Below the pieces are notes generated by a model. That model saw only the letters and a program-made list of their open reading frames with translations, was not told where the DNA came from and did not search any database. From NCBI GenBank assembly GCA_002083515.1, contig LWDN01000039.1:870-38746 (forward strand): a stretch of DNA of 37,877 nucleotides. The letters run 5' to 3'. Shown here in pieces: positions 1 through 8,083 of this stretch. The stretch comes from Proteobacteria bacterium HN_bin10 (GTDB lineage: Bacteria > Pseudomonadota > Alphaproteobacteria > Caulobacterales > Aquidulcibacteraceae). Within the stretch, counting starts at the first letter, position 1; each line of letters begins with the position of its first letter. Both the position numbers and the translations under genes were made by a program.

Positions 1-1
1 G

Positions 2-190
2 CTGCAGGCCGCCGCCGCCGGTCGCCGTGTTGACGAGGCCCAGTTGCAGACCGCGCACGTCGCTGGCGACGTTCCACGGCGACACCTGGGCACCCCACAC
101 GGTGCCCGCCCAGGCGGTCAGCGCGGCGCACTGCAGGCCGCAGAGGTCACCGGCTCCATCGACGAGGCCGAGCTGCGCGCCGCGTTCGAC
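2..190 (-). CDS. Possible fragment of a GLQLGLVN-type surface-repeat protein (partial)
   Basis: Read on the minus strand, the first ~190 bases give an open frame with a 14-15 residue repeat: units beginning GAQLGLVD, GLQ, GAQVSPWNV and GLQLGLVNTA, each starting with G-(L/A)-Q. This pattern is characteristic of LA_2272-type surface-repeat proteins, which stack GLQxGLVNxA units. The frame runs off the left edge. To the right it runs into the N-terminal region of the plus-strand decarboxylase, where the repeat signature stops near base 190. No start codon or signal peptide is visible, so only an internal piece is present. The assignment rests on motif recognition alone. It competes with the decarboxylase frame for the same bases, and the two cannot both be complete genes here. 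Confidence 0.4.
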
Positions 191-1471
191 GGGCCGGCCC
201 CGGAGCAAGGCGCGCCGGTGCGAGAGGTCATCGCCGAACTGGCGCAGCGCGCCGAAGGCGGGCTCGCGAACATGATCGGGCCTCGGTTTTTCGGCTGGGT
301 CATCGGCGCAACCGAACCGGCAGGCATGGCCGCGGACTGGCTGGCGGCGGCGTGGGGCCAGAACACCGGCAATGCCCAGGCGACGCCCGCCTCGTCGGCT
401 TGCGAGGAGGTCGCCGGGCGCTGGCTGCTCGAGTTGCTGGATTTGCCGCGCGAGTCGTCGGTCGGGTTTGTCACCGGGGCGACGATCGCAAATTTCACCT
501 GTCTGGCGGCGGCGCGCGGCGAAGTCCTGCGTCGTATCGGCTGGGACGTGGAGGCCGATGGCCTGTTCGGCGCGCCGCCTGTTCATGTGGTGCTGGGCGA
601 AGAGGCGCATTCCACCGTCTTCTCCGGGCTTCGTTATTTGGGATTGGGCGCCAAGCGCGTAGTGAGCGTGCCCGTCAACAAAGAGGGCGTGATGCAGCCT
701 GGCGCGTTTGCGCGCGCCGTCGCCAAACTGGAAGGGCCCATCATCGCCATAGCCCAAGCCGGTCACATCAATTCCGGCGCCTTCGATCCGTTCGATGAGA
801 TCGCGGACGCGGCGCATGCGAAGGGCGCGTGGCTGCATGTCGACGGCGCCTTCGGCTTGTGGGCGCGCGCGTGCCCGGATCGCGCCGATCTCGGCCGTGG
901 TCTAGAGCGCGCCGATTCATGGGGCGTCGATGGACACAAATGGCTGCAGACGCCGCATGACAGCGGCTACGCTATTGTGCGCCACGCCGAGGCTCATCGC
1001 CGCGCCATGCTCATCGCAGCGAGCTATTTGCCGGAAGGCAAGGAGCGTCATCCCGCCGATTACGCGCCGGAGCTCTCGCGGCGCGCGCGCGGCTTTTCCA
1101 CCTGGGCGATGATCCGTTCGCTCGGGCGTCAAGGCATCGTCGACATGGTGAGCCGTCATTGCAACCAGGCGCGGCGCATCGCCGAACGCCTGAGCGCCGC
1201 CCCCGATGTCGAGATCATGAACGACGTTGTGTTGAACCAGGTCGCGGTGCGGCTAGGGACGGACCTCGATGGCGCGCTGGCTGACGCGCTCACCGATCGC
1301 GCCATCGCGCGCATTCAGCGCGAGGGCGTGTGCTTCGTCGGCGGCGCCAACTGGCGGGGCCGCCAGATCATCCGCATTTCCGTGATCAGCGCCAACACTA
1401 CCGAGGCTGACATCGACATGAGCGCCGACGCCATCATCAGCGCGTGGCGAGCCGAGCGGGCGGCGATCTAA
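2..1471 (+). CDS. PLP-dependent group II decarboxylase / aspartate aminotransferase-fold protein (5' end doubtful)
   Basis: Fold-type I PLP enzyme of the family annotated as pyridoxal-dependent decarboxylase; it probably decarboxylates an amino acid, substrate unknown. Visible landmarks are a GPRFFGWVIG segment, an AADWLAAAWGQN segment, the cofactor Asp in HVDGAFGLWA and the Schiff-base lysine in DGHKWLQTP followed by DSGYAIV. The C-terminal part ends with an RISV motif as in related proteins. Family-like sequence starts only around base 155 (the SIDEAELRAAFDGP segment). The upstream frame is open to the left edge but reads as low-complexity Arg/Gly/Pro sequence unlike the family's N-terminal helix. 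A TTG at 44 is the first internal start candidate, with no convincing ribosome site. The gene converges on the SDR gene with a 4-bp overlap. Family confidence is high; the start is unresolved. Confidence 0.85.
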   Translation: MQAAAAGRRVDEAQLQTAHVAGDVPRRHLGTPHGARPGGQRGALQAAEVTGSIDEAELRAAFDGPAPEQGAPVREVIAELAQRAEGGLANMIGPRFFGWVIGATEPAGMAADWLAAAWGQNTGNAQATPASSACEEVAGRWLLELLDLPRESSVGFVTGATIANFTCLAAARGEVLRRIGWDVEADGLFGAPPVHVVLGEEAHSTVFSGLRYLGLGAKRVVSVPVNKEGVMQPGAFARAVAKLEGPIIAIAQAGHINSGAFDPFDEIADAAHAKGAWLHVDGAFGLWARACPDRADLGRGLERADSWGVDGHKWLQTPHDSGYAIVRHAEAHRRAMLIAASYLPEGKERHPADYAPELSRRARGFSTWAMIRSLGRQGIVDMVSRHCNQARRIAERLSAAPDVEIMNDVVLNQVAVRLGTDLDGALADALTDRAIARIQREGVCFVGGANWRGRQIIRISVISANTTEADIDMSADAIISAWRAERAAI

Positions 1472-2235
1472 TCCAGGCCGAGTTGGGCGATCGCGTCGGC
1501 GACGCCGCGCAGGCGCGGCTGCATGTCGTCGGCGATGTGGCGGTGGGTGGGGATGTAGAACAAGCCTAAATCCATGCCGCGCAGCGCGATGTCGGCGCAG
1601 CGCTCGGGCATGATCAGATGGAATCCAGCGGGCGCTTGCGCGGGATCGGGCAGGTTCTTCGCGACCAACGGCGTGTAGACCGGTCCCGGCAACAGCAGGT
1701 GCACGTCGAGTTGTGCGGCGGCTTCGTCGCGCAGCCATTCGGCCGCGGCCAACAGCGCGTGTTTGCTGGCGGCGTAGGTTCCAAGCCCGAAGCCCTTGAC
1801 CGCGGCCGGCGCCGAGAGCGAATTCTCGGAGGCCGTGAACAGCATGCGCCCGCGCACTCCAGATGCGAGCGTGGCCGCATAAGCCTGCGCCAGCTTCAAG
1901 CCAGCGGAATAGTTGAGCGCGAACGTGCGCGCGGCGTCTTCGTCGTTCTCCTTCAACAGCCGCTTGTTGCGCCCGGCGCCGGCGTTGGAGCACACCAGCG
2001 CCAACGGTCCGCCGCGCGCTGCATCTTCGATCAGGCGCGCCGGCGCTTCGGGGTCGGTCAGATCGCAGGCGATGGCTTCGCCCTCGATCGAGTCCGCGAC
2101 TTCGTCGGCGGCTTCCGCCTGAACGTCGGCGACGACGACCGCCGCCCCGCGAAGGGTTAGCGCGCGCGCCAAAGCTGCGCCGATGCCGGAGGCGCCGCCG
2201 GTGACCAGCACCCTTTTGCCGGCATAGTCGATCAT
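1468..2235 (-). CDS. SDR family NAD(P)-dependent oxidoreductase
   Basis: A 255-residue classical short-chain dehydrogenase. The cofactor motif TGGASGIG lies at residues 12-19, the NAG motif around 84-86, catalytic serine candidates at 136-139, and the YxxxK pair is Y154/K158 (YAASK). An acidic residue after the second beta strand (VVADV) suggests NAD rather than NADP, although this is only an inference. The substrate is unknown. The chosen ATG at 2235 overlaps the stop of the upstream monooxygenase gene in an ATGA arrangement, implying translational coupling. A much longer in-frame extension exists but has no family similarity and lies inside the monooxygenase gene. It is the last gene of the lysK-monooxygenase-SDR run and overlaps the convergent decarboxylase stop. 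Confidence 0.9.
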   Translation of the reverse strand: MIDYAGKRVLVTGGASGIGAALARALTLRGAAVVVADVQAEAADEVADSIEGEAIACDLTDPEAPARLIEDAARGGPLALVCSNAGAGRNKRLLKENDEDAARTFALNYSAGLKLAQAYAATLASGVRGRMLFTASENSLSAPAAVKGFGLGTYAASKHALLAAAEWLRDEAAAQLDVHLLLPGPVYTPLVAKNLPDPAQAPAGFHLIMPERCADIALRGMDLGLFYIPTHRHIADDMQPRLRGVADAIAQLGLD

Positions 2236-2543
2236 GGGCGTTGGATCAGGGCGCGCACGTGCTCGCCCGCATACATCTGCACGCTCGCCGCCTCCATCTG
2301 CACCGAGGCAAGCACGGCGCTGAACGCGGCCACATGCGGCGTCTGGAAGTGCGCTGTGAGCGCGGCCTCGTCGCGCCAACGCTCGGCGAGGCGCAAGAGC
2401 CCAGGATCGAGCAGGTCACGCGCGATGGCGTACTCATGGCACCCCGGCTCAGCGCGCGATGCTTCGATCACTGTCTTGATCGCCGGCAGCACCTGATCGA
2501 TCGCAGCCGGCGCGGCGCGGACCCAACCTTCGACAATAATCAC
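2232..2543 (-). CDS. ABM-fold putative quinol/antibiotic biosynthesis monooxygenase
   Basis: A small 103-residue protein with the ferredoxin-like ABM fold pattern: an initial IIVEGWVR strand, then a helix (PAAIDQVLPAIKTVIEASRAEPGC), then the HEYAIARD strand and a late RWRDEAALTAHFQTPH segment. The W-x-D-x-x-A-L-x-x-H-x-x-T-P-H pattern is typical of YgiN-like proteins. These are small dimeric enzymes, some oxidising quinols; the substrate here cannot be told. A GTG at 2543 is preferred because GAGGAGA sits six bases upstream. The GTG at 2558 would place that Shine-Dalgarno inside the gene. It lies 11 bp after lysK and overlaps the SDR start by 4 bp, so the three are probably cotranscribed. Confidence 0.82.
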   Translation of the reverse strand: MIIVEGWVRAAPAAIDQVLPAIKTVIEASRAEPGCHEYAIARDLLDPGLLRLAERWRDEAALTAHFQTPHVAAFSAVLASVQMEAASVQMYAGEHVRALIQRP

Positions 2544-2554
2544 GTGCGTTCTCC

Positions 2555-4144
2555 TCACGCGGCCTTCAGCAACTCACCGGCGAGGCCCCGGCGCAAGAGC
2601 GCGCTGGTCTCGCGCACGCCGAAGATTGCGGCGAACTGGCCGAAGCGCGGCCCGCTTTCGACCCCGAACAGCACTTCGTAGAGCGCCTTGAACCAGTCGC
2701 GCAGCGGCTCGAAGCCGTGTTCCTTGCCGACGGCGTAGACTTCGTTCTGAATGGTCTCTCCGTCGGTGGTGTTCGCCGGCAGCGCGTCAAGACGCCTGAG
2801 CAAGTCTTCGAATGCGGCGCGTTCTTTCTCCGTGGCGGCGCGGAATCGCTTCGTCGGTTTCACGAAGTCGTTGAAATAAGCGATGGCGTAATCGGTGAGC
2901 TTGTCCAGGAACGGATGACTCTGCGGCGTCGTGCCCGGCGCGTATTTGCCGATGAACGCCCAGAGCAAATCCTTGGTCTCGGCATTGGCGGCGGACACGA
3001 GGTTCATCAGCAGCGCGAACGAGATCGGCGTCAGGTCCCGCGGCGGCGCGCCGGCATGGATATGCCAAGCCGGGTTCTCCAACTGCTCGGCGACGTTCTG
3101 GCCGTGATAGCTGTCGACATAGGCGATGTACTCGTCCACCGCCTTGGGGATGACGTCGAAATAGAGCTTCTTAGCCGCGCGCGGCTTTTGGAAATTGTAG
3201 AGCGAAAGGCTCTCGGGCGCGGCGTAAGAGAGCCATTGCTCGACGCTGATGCCGTTGCCTTTGGTCTTGGAAATCTTCTCGCCGTTTTGGTCGAGGAAAA
3301 GTTCATAGACAAAATTCACCGGCGGTTCGGCGCCCAGTGCCTTGCAGATGCGGGCGTAGACCGGCTGGTTCGGCTGATGGTCCTTGCCGAACATTTCGAA
3401 ATCGACGCCGAGCGCCGCCCAGCGCATGCCGAAATCCGGCTTCCACTGCATCTTCGCGCGTCCGCCGGTGACGGATTGGGTGATCTCTTCGCCGTCTTCG
3501 TCGTCGAAGGTGATCGTGCCGGCGCCCGCATCGATCTTCTTCATTGGCACGTAGAGCACGCGGCCGCTCTTGGGGCTGATGGGCAGGAACGGGCTATAGG
3601 TGCGCCGCCGCTCTTCGCCCAGCGTCGGCAGCATGATGGCCATGATCTCGTCATAGGCCTTGAGCGCGTTGAGCAGCGCGGCATCGAAGGCGCCTGACTT
3701 GTAGAGTTCGGTCGCCGACTTGAACTCGTACTCGAAGCCGAAGCCATCGAGGAAGGCGCGTAGACGCGCGTTGTTGTGATGGGCGAAGCTCTCGTGCGTG
3801 CCGAACGGGTCGGGCACGTCGGTGAGCGGGCGCTGCAGATAGGGCGTGAGCTTTTCCGGATTGGGGATGTTGTCCGGAATCTTGCGCATGCCGTCCATGT
3901 CGTCGGAGACGCAAATGATCTTGGTCTTGATTGCATCGCCGGTGAGCACGCGGAAGGCGTGGCGCACCATCGAGGTGCGCACCACTTCGCCGAAGGTGCC
4001 GATGTGCGGCAGACCGCTCGGGCCATAGCCGGTCTCGAAAATCACCGTGTCCTTCGGCCGCTTCTGGTGCCGCTCCAGCACCAGGCGCGCTTGTTCGAAG
4101 GGCCAGGCTTTTGCGCCTGCGGCGAGGGTGGCGAGGTCAGACAT
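2555..4144 (-). CDS. lysK: Lysyl-tRNA synthetase, class I (LysRS1)
   Basis: Charges tRNA-Lys with lysine in the cytoplasm. The 529-residue protein carries class I signatures: HIGT at residues 47-50 within GPSGLPHIGTFGEV, and a KMSKS-equivalent KISKTKGNG near residue 289. A Rossmann-fold core with an SDDMDGMRK stretch lies between them. Most bacteria use the unrelated class II enzyme; many alphaproteobacteria have the archaeal-type class I form, so this gene supports the taxonomic guess. The ATG at 4144 begins the conserved MSDLATLA sequence; the in-frame extension upstream overlaps the next gene and is not family-like. It heads a minus-strand run with the monooxygenase and SDR genes. Confidence 0.97.
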   Translation of the reverse strand: MSDLATLAAGAKAWPFEQARLVLERHQKRPKDTVIFETGYGPSGLPHIGTFGEVVRTSMVRHAFRVLTGDAIKTKIICVSDDMDGMRKIPDNIPNPEKLTPYLQRPLTDVPDPFGTHESFAHHNNARLRAFLDGFGFEYEFKSATELYKSGAFDAALLNALKAYDEIMAIMLPTLGEERRRTYSPFLPISPKSGRVLYVPMKKIDAGAGTITFDDEDGEEITQSVTGGRAKMQWKPDFGMRWAALGVDFEMFGKDHQPNQPVYARICKALGAEPPVNFVYELFLDQNGEKISKTKGNGISVEQWLSYAAPESLSLYNFQKPRAAKKLYFDVIPKAVDEYIAYVDSYHGQNVAEQLENPAWHIHAGAPPRDLTPISFALLMNLVSAANAETKDLLWAFIGKYAPGTTPQSHPFLDKLTDYAIAYFNDFVKPTKRFRAATEKERAAFEDLLRRLDALPANTTDGETIQNEVYAVGKEHGFEPLRDWFKALYEVLFGVESGPRFGQFAAIFGVRETSALLRRGLAGELLKAA

Positions 4145-4206
4145 CGGCGAATCCAAAACGAAACACCGATGTAACGACGCCGCCGCCGCAAGCAAAGCGC
4201 GAGGCT

Positions 4207-4464
4207 TTACTCGCCAGCCTGCCGGCGTTTGCCGAACAGGCGGTCGCGCAGGCGGCCCAGGGCGGCGCGGCGTTTGGCGAGGAAGCCCCAGCCGAACACG
4301 CCGGCCGCCACCCAGAGGAAGCCTTCGGAGGCGACCGCCGCCGTGGCGACGATGGCGACCCAAACCGGAAGGCTCGGGCGATAGACATAACCGATAGCGA
4401 CGGCCGCCCAGGCGGCGACCAGAATGGCGCCGGCGACAGCCAGGATGATCCAGCGAAGCTTCAT
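4207..4464 (-). CDS. Small two-helix membrane protein, unknown function
   Basis: An 85-residue protein that I do not recognise. Two hydrophobic segments are clear (about residues 4-25 and 33-58), followed by a strongly basic cytoplasmic tail rich in Arg and Lys (KRRAALGRLRDRLFGKRR). The start at 4464 is supported by AAGGAGAA about five bases upstream; the longer in-frame extension has no ribosome site and would run into the divergent phosphatase gene. It sits between lysK (same strand, 62 bp gap) and the divergently transcribed sixA-like gene, giving no clue to function. Signal and topology are inferred from hydrophobicity only. Confidence 0.7.
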   Translation of the reverse strand: MKLRWIILAVAGAILVAAWAAVAIGYVYRPSLPVWVAIVATAAVASEGFLWVAAGVFGWGFLAKRRAALGRLRDRLFGKRRQAGE

Positions 4465-4557
4465 CTCGTTCTCCTTTGGCTCGTCGCTGCCGTCGGCCCG
4501 GCGATCGGATGCAGGGCCGTTGCGCTTTTTGCGGAGCCGGGCACACTTGGCCGCGTC

Positions 4558-5064
4558 ATGCGCACCTTGATCCTGATGCGGCACGCCAAGGCCGTCCGCG
4601 CTCACGAGGCCGATAGCGATGAAGCGCGCGGGCTCACCGGCAGAGGCCGGCGCGACGCCGCCGCCGCCGGCGAAGCCATGCGGGCCGCGGGGTTGAAACC
4701 GGCGCTGGCGCTCGTCTCCACCTCAGAGCGTACACGGCAGACGGTGGAGCATGGCTTCAAGATATTCTCGCTCGAAACCGACTTCGACGATGCGCTGTAT
4801 CACGCCGCGCCCGAGGGCATCTGGGACGCGTTCGTCGCCAGCGACGCCGAGAGCGTCGTGATCGTCGGCCACAATCCCGGCATCGGCGAACTGGCGTCGA
4901 TGTTGGTGCATCAGGCGCATGACGGCTCGAAACTGGCGCGCGAGTTCAGCGGCCACTTCCCGACCGCCGCATTCGCGGCGTTCGAGATCAAGGGCGAACT
5001 GATGCGCGCCGCCGGCCCGCGCCTGATCGCGGCATGGAAGCCGGCGCGCGAAAGAGATGATTAG
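4558..5064 (+). CDS. SixA-like histidine phosphatase family protein
   Basis: A 168-residue member of the histidine phosphatase superfamily, closest in layout to SixA, which removes phosphate from phosphohistidine in phosphotransfer proteins. The phospho-acceptor histidine is in the N-terminal LILMRHAKA motif (RH at residues 8-9). The conserved STSERTRQT segment (around residue 54) and the second histidine in IVGHNPGIGE (around residue 104) complete the active site. The ATG at 4558 starts the conserved MRTLILMRHA; there is no good Shine-Dalgarno. The gene is divergent from the small membrane protein gene and converges on the lipoprotein gene after 21 bp. The physiological substrate is not deducible. 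Confidence 0.88.
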   Translation: MRTLILMRHAKAVRAHEADSDEARGLTGRGRRDAAAAGEAMRAAGLKPALALVSTSERTRQTVEHGFKIFSLETDFDDALYHAAPEGIWDAFVASDAESVVIVGHNPGIGELASMLVHQAHDGSKLAREFSGHFPTAAFAAFEIKGELMRAAGPRLIAAWKPARERDD

Positions 5065-5085
5065 TTCGGCACGAAGCGCGCGAGC

Positions 5086-5625
5086 CTATTGGGGCAAGAA
5101 CGTTGCGCCTTCCAGTTGCGCGTCGCCGACCGAGCGATCGGCGCGAACGTAGGTCGTGCCGTTCCACACGTGCAGCGGATAGTCGAAACCCGGGCCGGCG
5201 AAGGCGATGTCGGCGACGCCGCGCGTGCGCGTCGGCATGATCGCCATGAACCCGCCGCGGCTCGAATAGATGGCGCGCCAATTCGCGCCTTCGCGCTTCA
5301 GCAGCGTGAGGCCGGGGCCGTCGCCGTAGCAGGACGCCATGGATGGGCCGCCGCCCATCGCCAGCAGCGCCGCCCGACCGACGTCGCCGCCGAGATCGAC
5401 TTGCAGAATTTGCGGCTCGACCCGGTCGCCGCATTCGTTCTCCACCAGGCCGCGCGCGTCGGCGCGCAGGTTCTGCGATGCCAGGATCGCGGTGCGGTCG
5501 GCGGCGGAAAGCTCAGTGCTCGCGGGCGCCGCGGTTTGTGCGCCGGCTTCGCTCGGCGCTGCGGCCTGACCGCAGGCGGCGATAGCCAGAAAAAGCGACG
5601 CCGATAGCGTGCGGATGATGCGCAT
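5086..5625 (-). CDS. Putative lipoprotein, unknown function
   Basis: A 179-residue exported protein. The N-terminus is a lipoprotein signal with a lipobox ending in IAAC (Cys near residue 18), followed by an Ala/Pro/Glu-rich linker. The mature part contains a few features typical of a periplasmic beta-rich domain but no family I can name: an ENECGD segment, a SCYGDGPG segment with a second cysteine (a possible disulfide pair), a YSSRGGFMAIM segment, and a C-terminal VWNGTTYVR strand. The start at 5625 follows GAGGAGGG at good spacing. It is downstream of the SIMPL-domain gene by 52 bp on the same strand, so both could be one envelope-related transcript. Confidence 0.75.
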   Translation of the reverse strand: MRIIRTLSASLFLAIAACGQAAAPSEAGAQTAAPASTELSAADRTAILASQNLRADARGLVENECGDRVEPQILQVDLGGDVGRAALLAMGGGPSMASCYGDGPGLTLLKREGANWRAIYSSRGGFMAIMPTRTRGVADIAFAGPGFDYPLHVWNGTTYVRADRSVGDAQLEGATFLPQ

Positions 5626-5677
5626 AGCCAGCCCTCCTCGTGGGAAACTGGCACGCGCAACCGCCGCCGTCAAAAGC

Positions 5678-6433
5678 TCAGCGCGCGGCGATCGCGGCGC
5701 CGACCTCGAACACGACCGAAACCTCCGCAGTGTAGAGCAGGGGCTCGGGCGCGATCGGCGGCGGCGCCACCGCCTCTTGCGCTTCCATCTGCGCGCGCGC
5801 GGCATAGATGGCGCGATTGCCGCTCTGCGCGATCATGTTGTTGGCCCCTTCCTCGACCAGCAGGAGCCGGCCCAAGCGATGGCCCGCGCCTTCGGCATAG
5901 ACGCGCGCCTTGTCGACCGCGTCGGTGATGGCCGCCTCGCGCGCGGCGCGGCGGGCGCGGACGGTGTCGCGGATCGAGAACTCGACATCGTTGAAGGCGT
6001 CGGGTTGGGCGTTCACTGCCGCTTCGACCGTGCGGCTGAGATGGGCCAGATCGCGCACCAGGATGGTGACGCTGGCGCTCGCCTCATAGCCATTGATGCG
6101 ATCGGGACGGCGGTCGCCGCCTTCGCGCATCACCGGACGCACCGAAACATCGGTGCGCTCGATCGAGACGTTCTGCGGATTGATGGCGCGCACCGCCGTG
6201 TCGAGCGCGCGGGCGCGCTCGGAGACGGCGTTGGTGGCGTCGGCGGCGGTGCGTCCCGGTCCGTAGAACGAGACGCTGATGCGCGCCTGATCCGGCGGCA
6301 GGTATACTTCCGCCCGCCCGGCGACGCGCACGATTGCAGGATCGTAGGGCCGAAGCGGCGCTATGACTTGCGCCGAAGCCGGCGCGGCCAGCGACATGAC
6401 GAGAAGGCCGAGAGCGGCGATGTGGCGTTTCAT
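5678..6433 (-). CDS. SIMPL domain-containing protein (DUF541), periplasmic
   Basis: A 251-residue protein with a cleavable signal peptide (hydrophobic core then APASAQ, cleavage near residue 22). The mature part starts with IVRVAGRAEVYLPPDQARISVSF, the usual opening of SIMPL/DUF541 proteins, and continues through an NVSIERTDVSVRP strand to a C-terminal PEPLLYTAEVSVVFEV strand. Family members are periplasmic or outer-membrane-associated oligomers of poorly understood function; one eukaryotic relative interacts with a kinase-associated protein, which gave the family its name. The ATG at 6433 has GGGGGAA upstream. The long in-frame extension overlaps the AarF gene and is spurious. Confidence 0.88.
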   Translation of the reverse strand: MKRHIAALGLLVMSLAAPASAQVIAPLRPYDPAIVRVAGRAEVYLPPDQARISVSFYGPGRTAADATNAVSERARALDTAVRAINPQNVSIERTDVSVRPVMREGGDRRPDRINGYEASASVTILVRDLAHLSRTVEAAVNAQPDAFNDVEFSIRDTVRARRAAREAAITDAVDKARVYAEGAGHRLGRLLLVEEGANNMIAQSGNRAIYAARAQMEAQEAVAPPPIAPEPLLYTAEVSVVFEVGAAIAAR

Positions 6434-6492
6434 GCATTCCCCCGCGGTGAAGAGGGCGCACCCTAAGTCCTGCGTTGCGGCGAAATTGCGGT

Positions 6493-7824
6493 TCAAAGCC
6501 CCACGGCGCGAAGGGCGTCGGCCTGGCGCACAGCCAGCGCCTCGCTCGAAAAGCCTTCGACGCTCTCGGCGAACATGGCGGCGAAGTTCAATTCCGCGCG
6601 CAGATGCAGGAAGGCGGCGCCAAGCCCGATAGCGGCGCGGTCCATGAACACGAATTCGCGCGGGATCAGCACGGGCCCGAGCGTCTTCAGCCGCTTGCGC
6701 ACCTCGAAGGCTTCGCGCCGGCCGTACTCTGCCGGCGGCACGTCGTCGGCGATGGTGCGGACGCGATCGTCGAGCAGCGGCCCATAGATGAAGCGCGCCC
6801 ACATGGTCAGCGCTTCGATCAGTTCGGCGTTCAAATTCTTGAAGCCCCAGATCTCGTAAGCGTGCGCGACTTGCGCCATGTCGCCGGCCTTTAAGCCGCG
6901 CCAAAGCCCGACCACACCTTCGAGGAAGCGCGGCGGGAAAATGCGCACGCAGCCGAAATCGAGCAGGTGCAAGCGCTCGGCGCCGTCGGTGAGCGCATAA
7001 TTGCCTAGATGCGGATCGCCGTGGATGACGCCATAGTGCGTCATCGGTCCCCACCAGGCCTTGAACAGAAGCTCGGCGATGCGGTTGCGTGTTTCCTGCG
7101 GCTCGTCCAGCCAATGCATGAGGCCGCGCCCGTCGAGCCAGGTCATGGTCAACAAACGCTTGCTGGAGAGGCTTTCGACCGGCTCGGGCGTCTTGATCCG
7201 CGGCTCGTCGGCGAGCATGGCGGCGAACAAGCGCATGTGTTTCAGCTCGCGCGCGTAATCGAGTTCCTCGCGCAGACGCTCGCCCACTTCCTCGATCGCC
7301 TCGGTGGAATCGATCGATCCATCCATGCTCTTGAACAGGCCGAGCAATGTCCTGAGTTGGCCGAGATCGGCTTCGACGGCGCTGGCCATATCCGGATATT
7401 GGAGTTTGCAGGCAAGCGCGCGCCCGTCATGGGCGACAGCGCGGTGTACTTGGCCGAGAGATGCGGCGGCGGCGGCTTCGCGCTCGAACGATGCAAACTT
7501 GGTTTCCCAATCCTCACCAAGTTCGGCGCGCATCCGCCGCTGCACGAACGGCCAGCCCATGGGCGGGGCGTGCGCCTGTAATTTGCGGAACTCTTCCGCA
7601 TAAGCTTGCGGCAATAGGTCTGGAATGGTGGCGAGAAGCTGCGCCACTTTCATCAACGGTCCCTTGGAGCGGCCCAAGGCTTGGCGCAGTGCCCGCGCCA
7701 AGGCTTGCTGATCGGCGCCAGCCACCCGCGCGGCGACCGCGCCGGAGATATTGGCGCCCACCGTCGCGACGCGTCCGATGCGCGCCGTGATGCGATTGCG
7801 CTCGGGATCTTTCGCTTCGCTCAT
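6493..7824 (-). CDS. AarF/ABC1/UbiB-family atypical protein kinase-like protein
   Basis: A 443-residue member of the ABC1/ADCK/UbiB family, whose members support ubiquinone biosynthesis or lipid homeostasis through an atypical kinase fold. The family's KxGQ region appears here as KGPLMKVAQLL (about residues 54-64), so KVAQ replaces KxGQ. The invariant lysine is in ALACKLQYPD, the catalytic loop is HGDPHLGNYAL, and the metal-binding motif is LLDFGCVR. There is no membrane anchor at the C-terminus as in E. coli UbiB, so this may be a soluble paralogue. The start codon at 7824 coincides with the end of a 24-bp inverted-repeat arm, and there is no clear Shine-Dalgarno. COQ9, another ubiquinone factor, is encoded elsewhere in the window. 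Confidence 0.9.
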   Translation of the reverse strand: MSEAKDPERNRITARIGRVATVGANISGAVAARVAGADQQALARALRQALGRSKGPLMKVAQLLATIPDLLPQAYAEEFRKLQAHAPPMGWPFVQRRMRAELGEDWETKFASFEREAAAAASLGQVHRAVAHDGRALACKLQYPDMASAVEADLGQLRTLLGLFKSMDGSIDSTEAIEEVGERLREELDYARELKHMRLFAAMLADEPRIKTPEPVESLSSKRLLTMTWLDGRGLMHWLDEPQETRNRIAELLFKAWWGPMTHYGVIHGDPHLGNYALTDGAERLHLLDFGCVRIFPPRFLEGVVGLWRGLKAGDMAQVAHAYEIWGFKNLNAELIEALTMWARFIYGPLLDDRVRTIADDVPPAEYGRREAFEVRKRLKTLGPVLIPREFVFMDRAAIGLGAAFLHLRAELNFAAMFAESVEGFSSEALAVRQADALRAVGL

Positions 7825-7920
7825 AGTGAGTAGCGAATAGCGAATAGCGAATAGTAGTACTTTGCGTCCATGCGCCTTCCGCGGCTCCTCAAATCCCTAC
7901 TCGCCATTCGCTACTCACTA
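7824..7920. repeat. Inverted repeat (24-bp arms) with 7-bp tandem repeat
   Basis: The arms at 7824-7847 and 7897-7920 are inverted copies of each other with two mismatches; both contain TAGTGAGTAGCGAAT. Inside the left arm a 7-bp unit, TAGCGAA, is repeated three times (7831-7851). The element abuts the start codon of the AarF-like gene and lies upstream of the sigma-54 activator gene. It could form a long hairpin. No coding potential is seen in the 259-base gap; the remainder (7921-8083) shows only the short dyad reported separately. Confidence 0.8.
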
Positions 7921-8038
7921 TCCACTATGGTGAACACGACCTTCATCTAATGCCTACGAGGCCTTACGAAAATCGCATTCGAGTGTGCCATTTTAACGCG
8001 ACTTGAACGTCTCGTGGTTATGGTCCCGCCAACGATCA

Positions 8039-8059
8039 GCGTTTCCGTCAGAGAAACGC
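8039..8059. promoter_or_regulatory. Short dyad upstream of sigma-54 activator gene
   Basis: A perfect 7-bp inverted repeat, GCGTTTC and GAAACGC, is separated by seven bases and lies 25 bases before the ATG of the response regulator gene. Its position within the leader suggests an operator or a small hairpin near the ribosome site. No partner copy is seen elsewhere in the window, and function is a guess. Confidence 0.3.
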
Positions 8060-8083
8060 GACGAAGAATGTGGTGGGTTTGAC

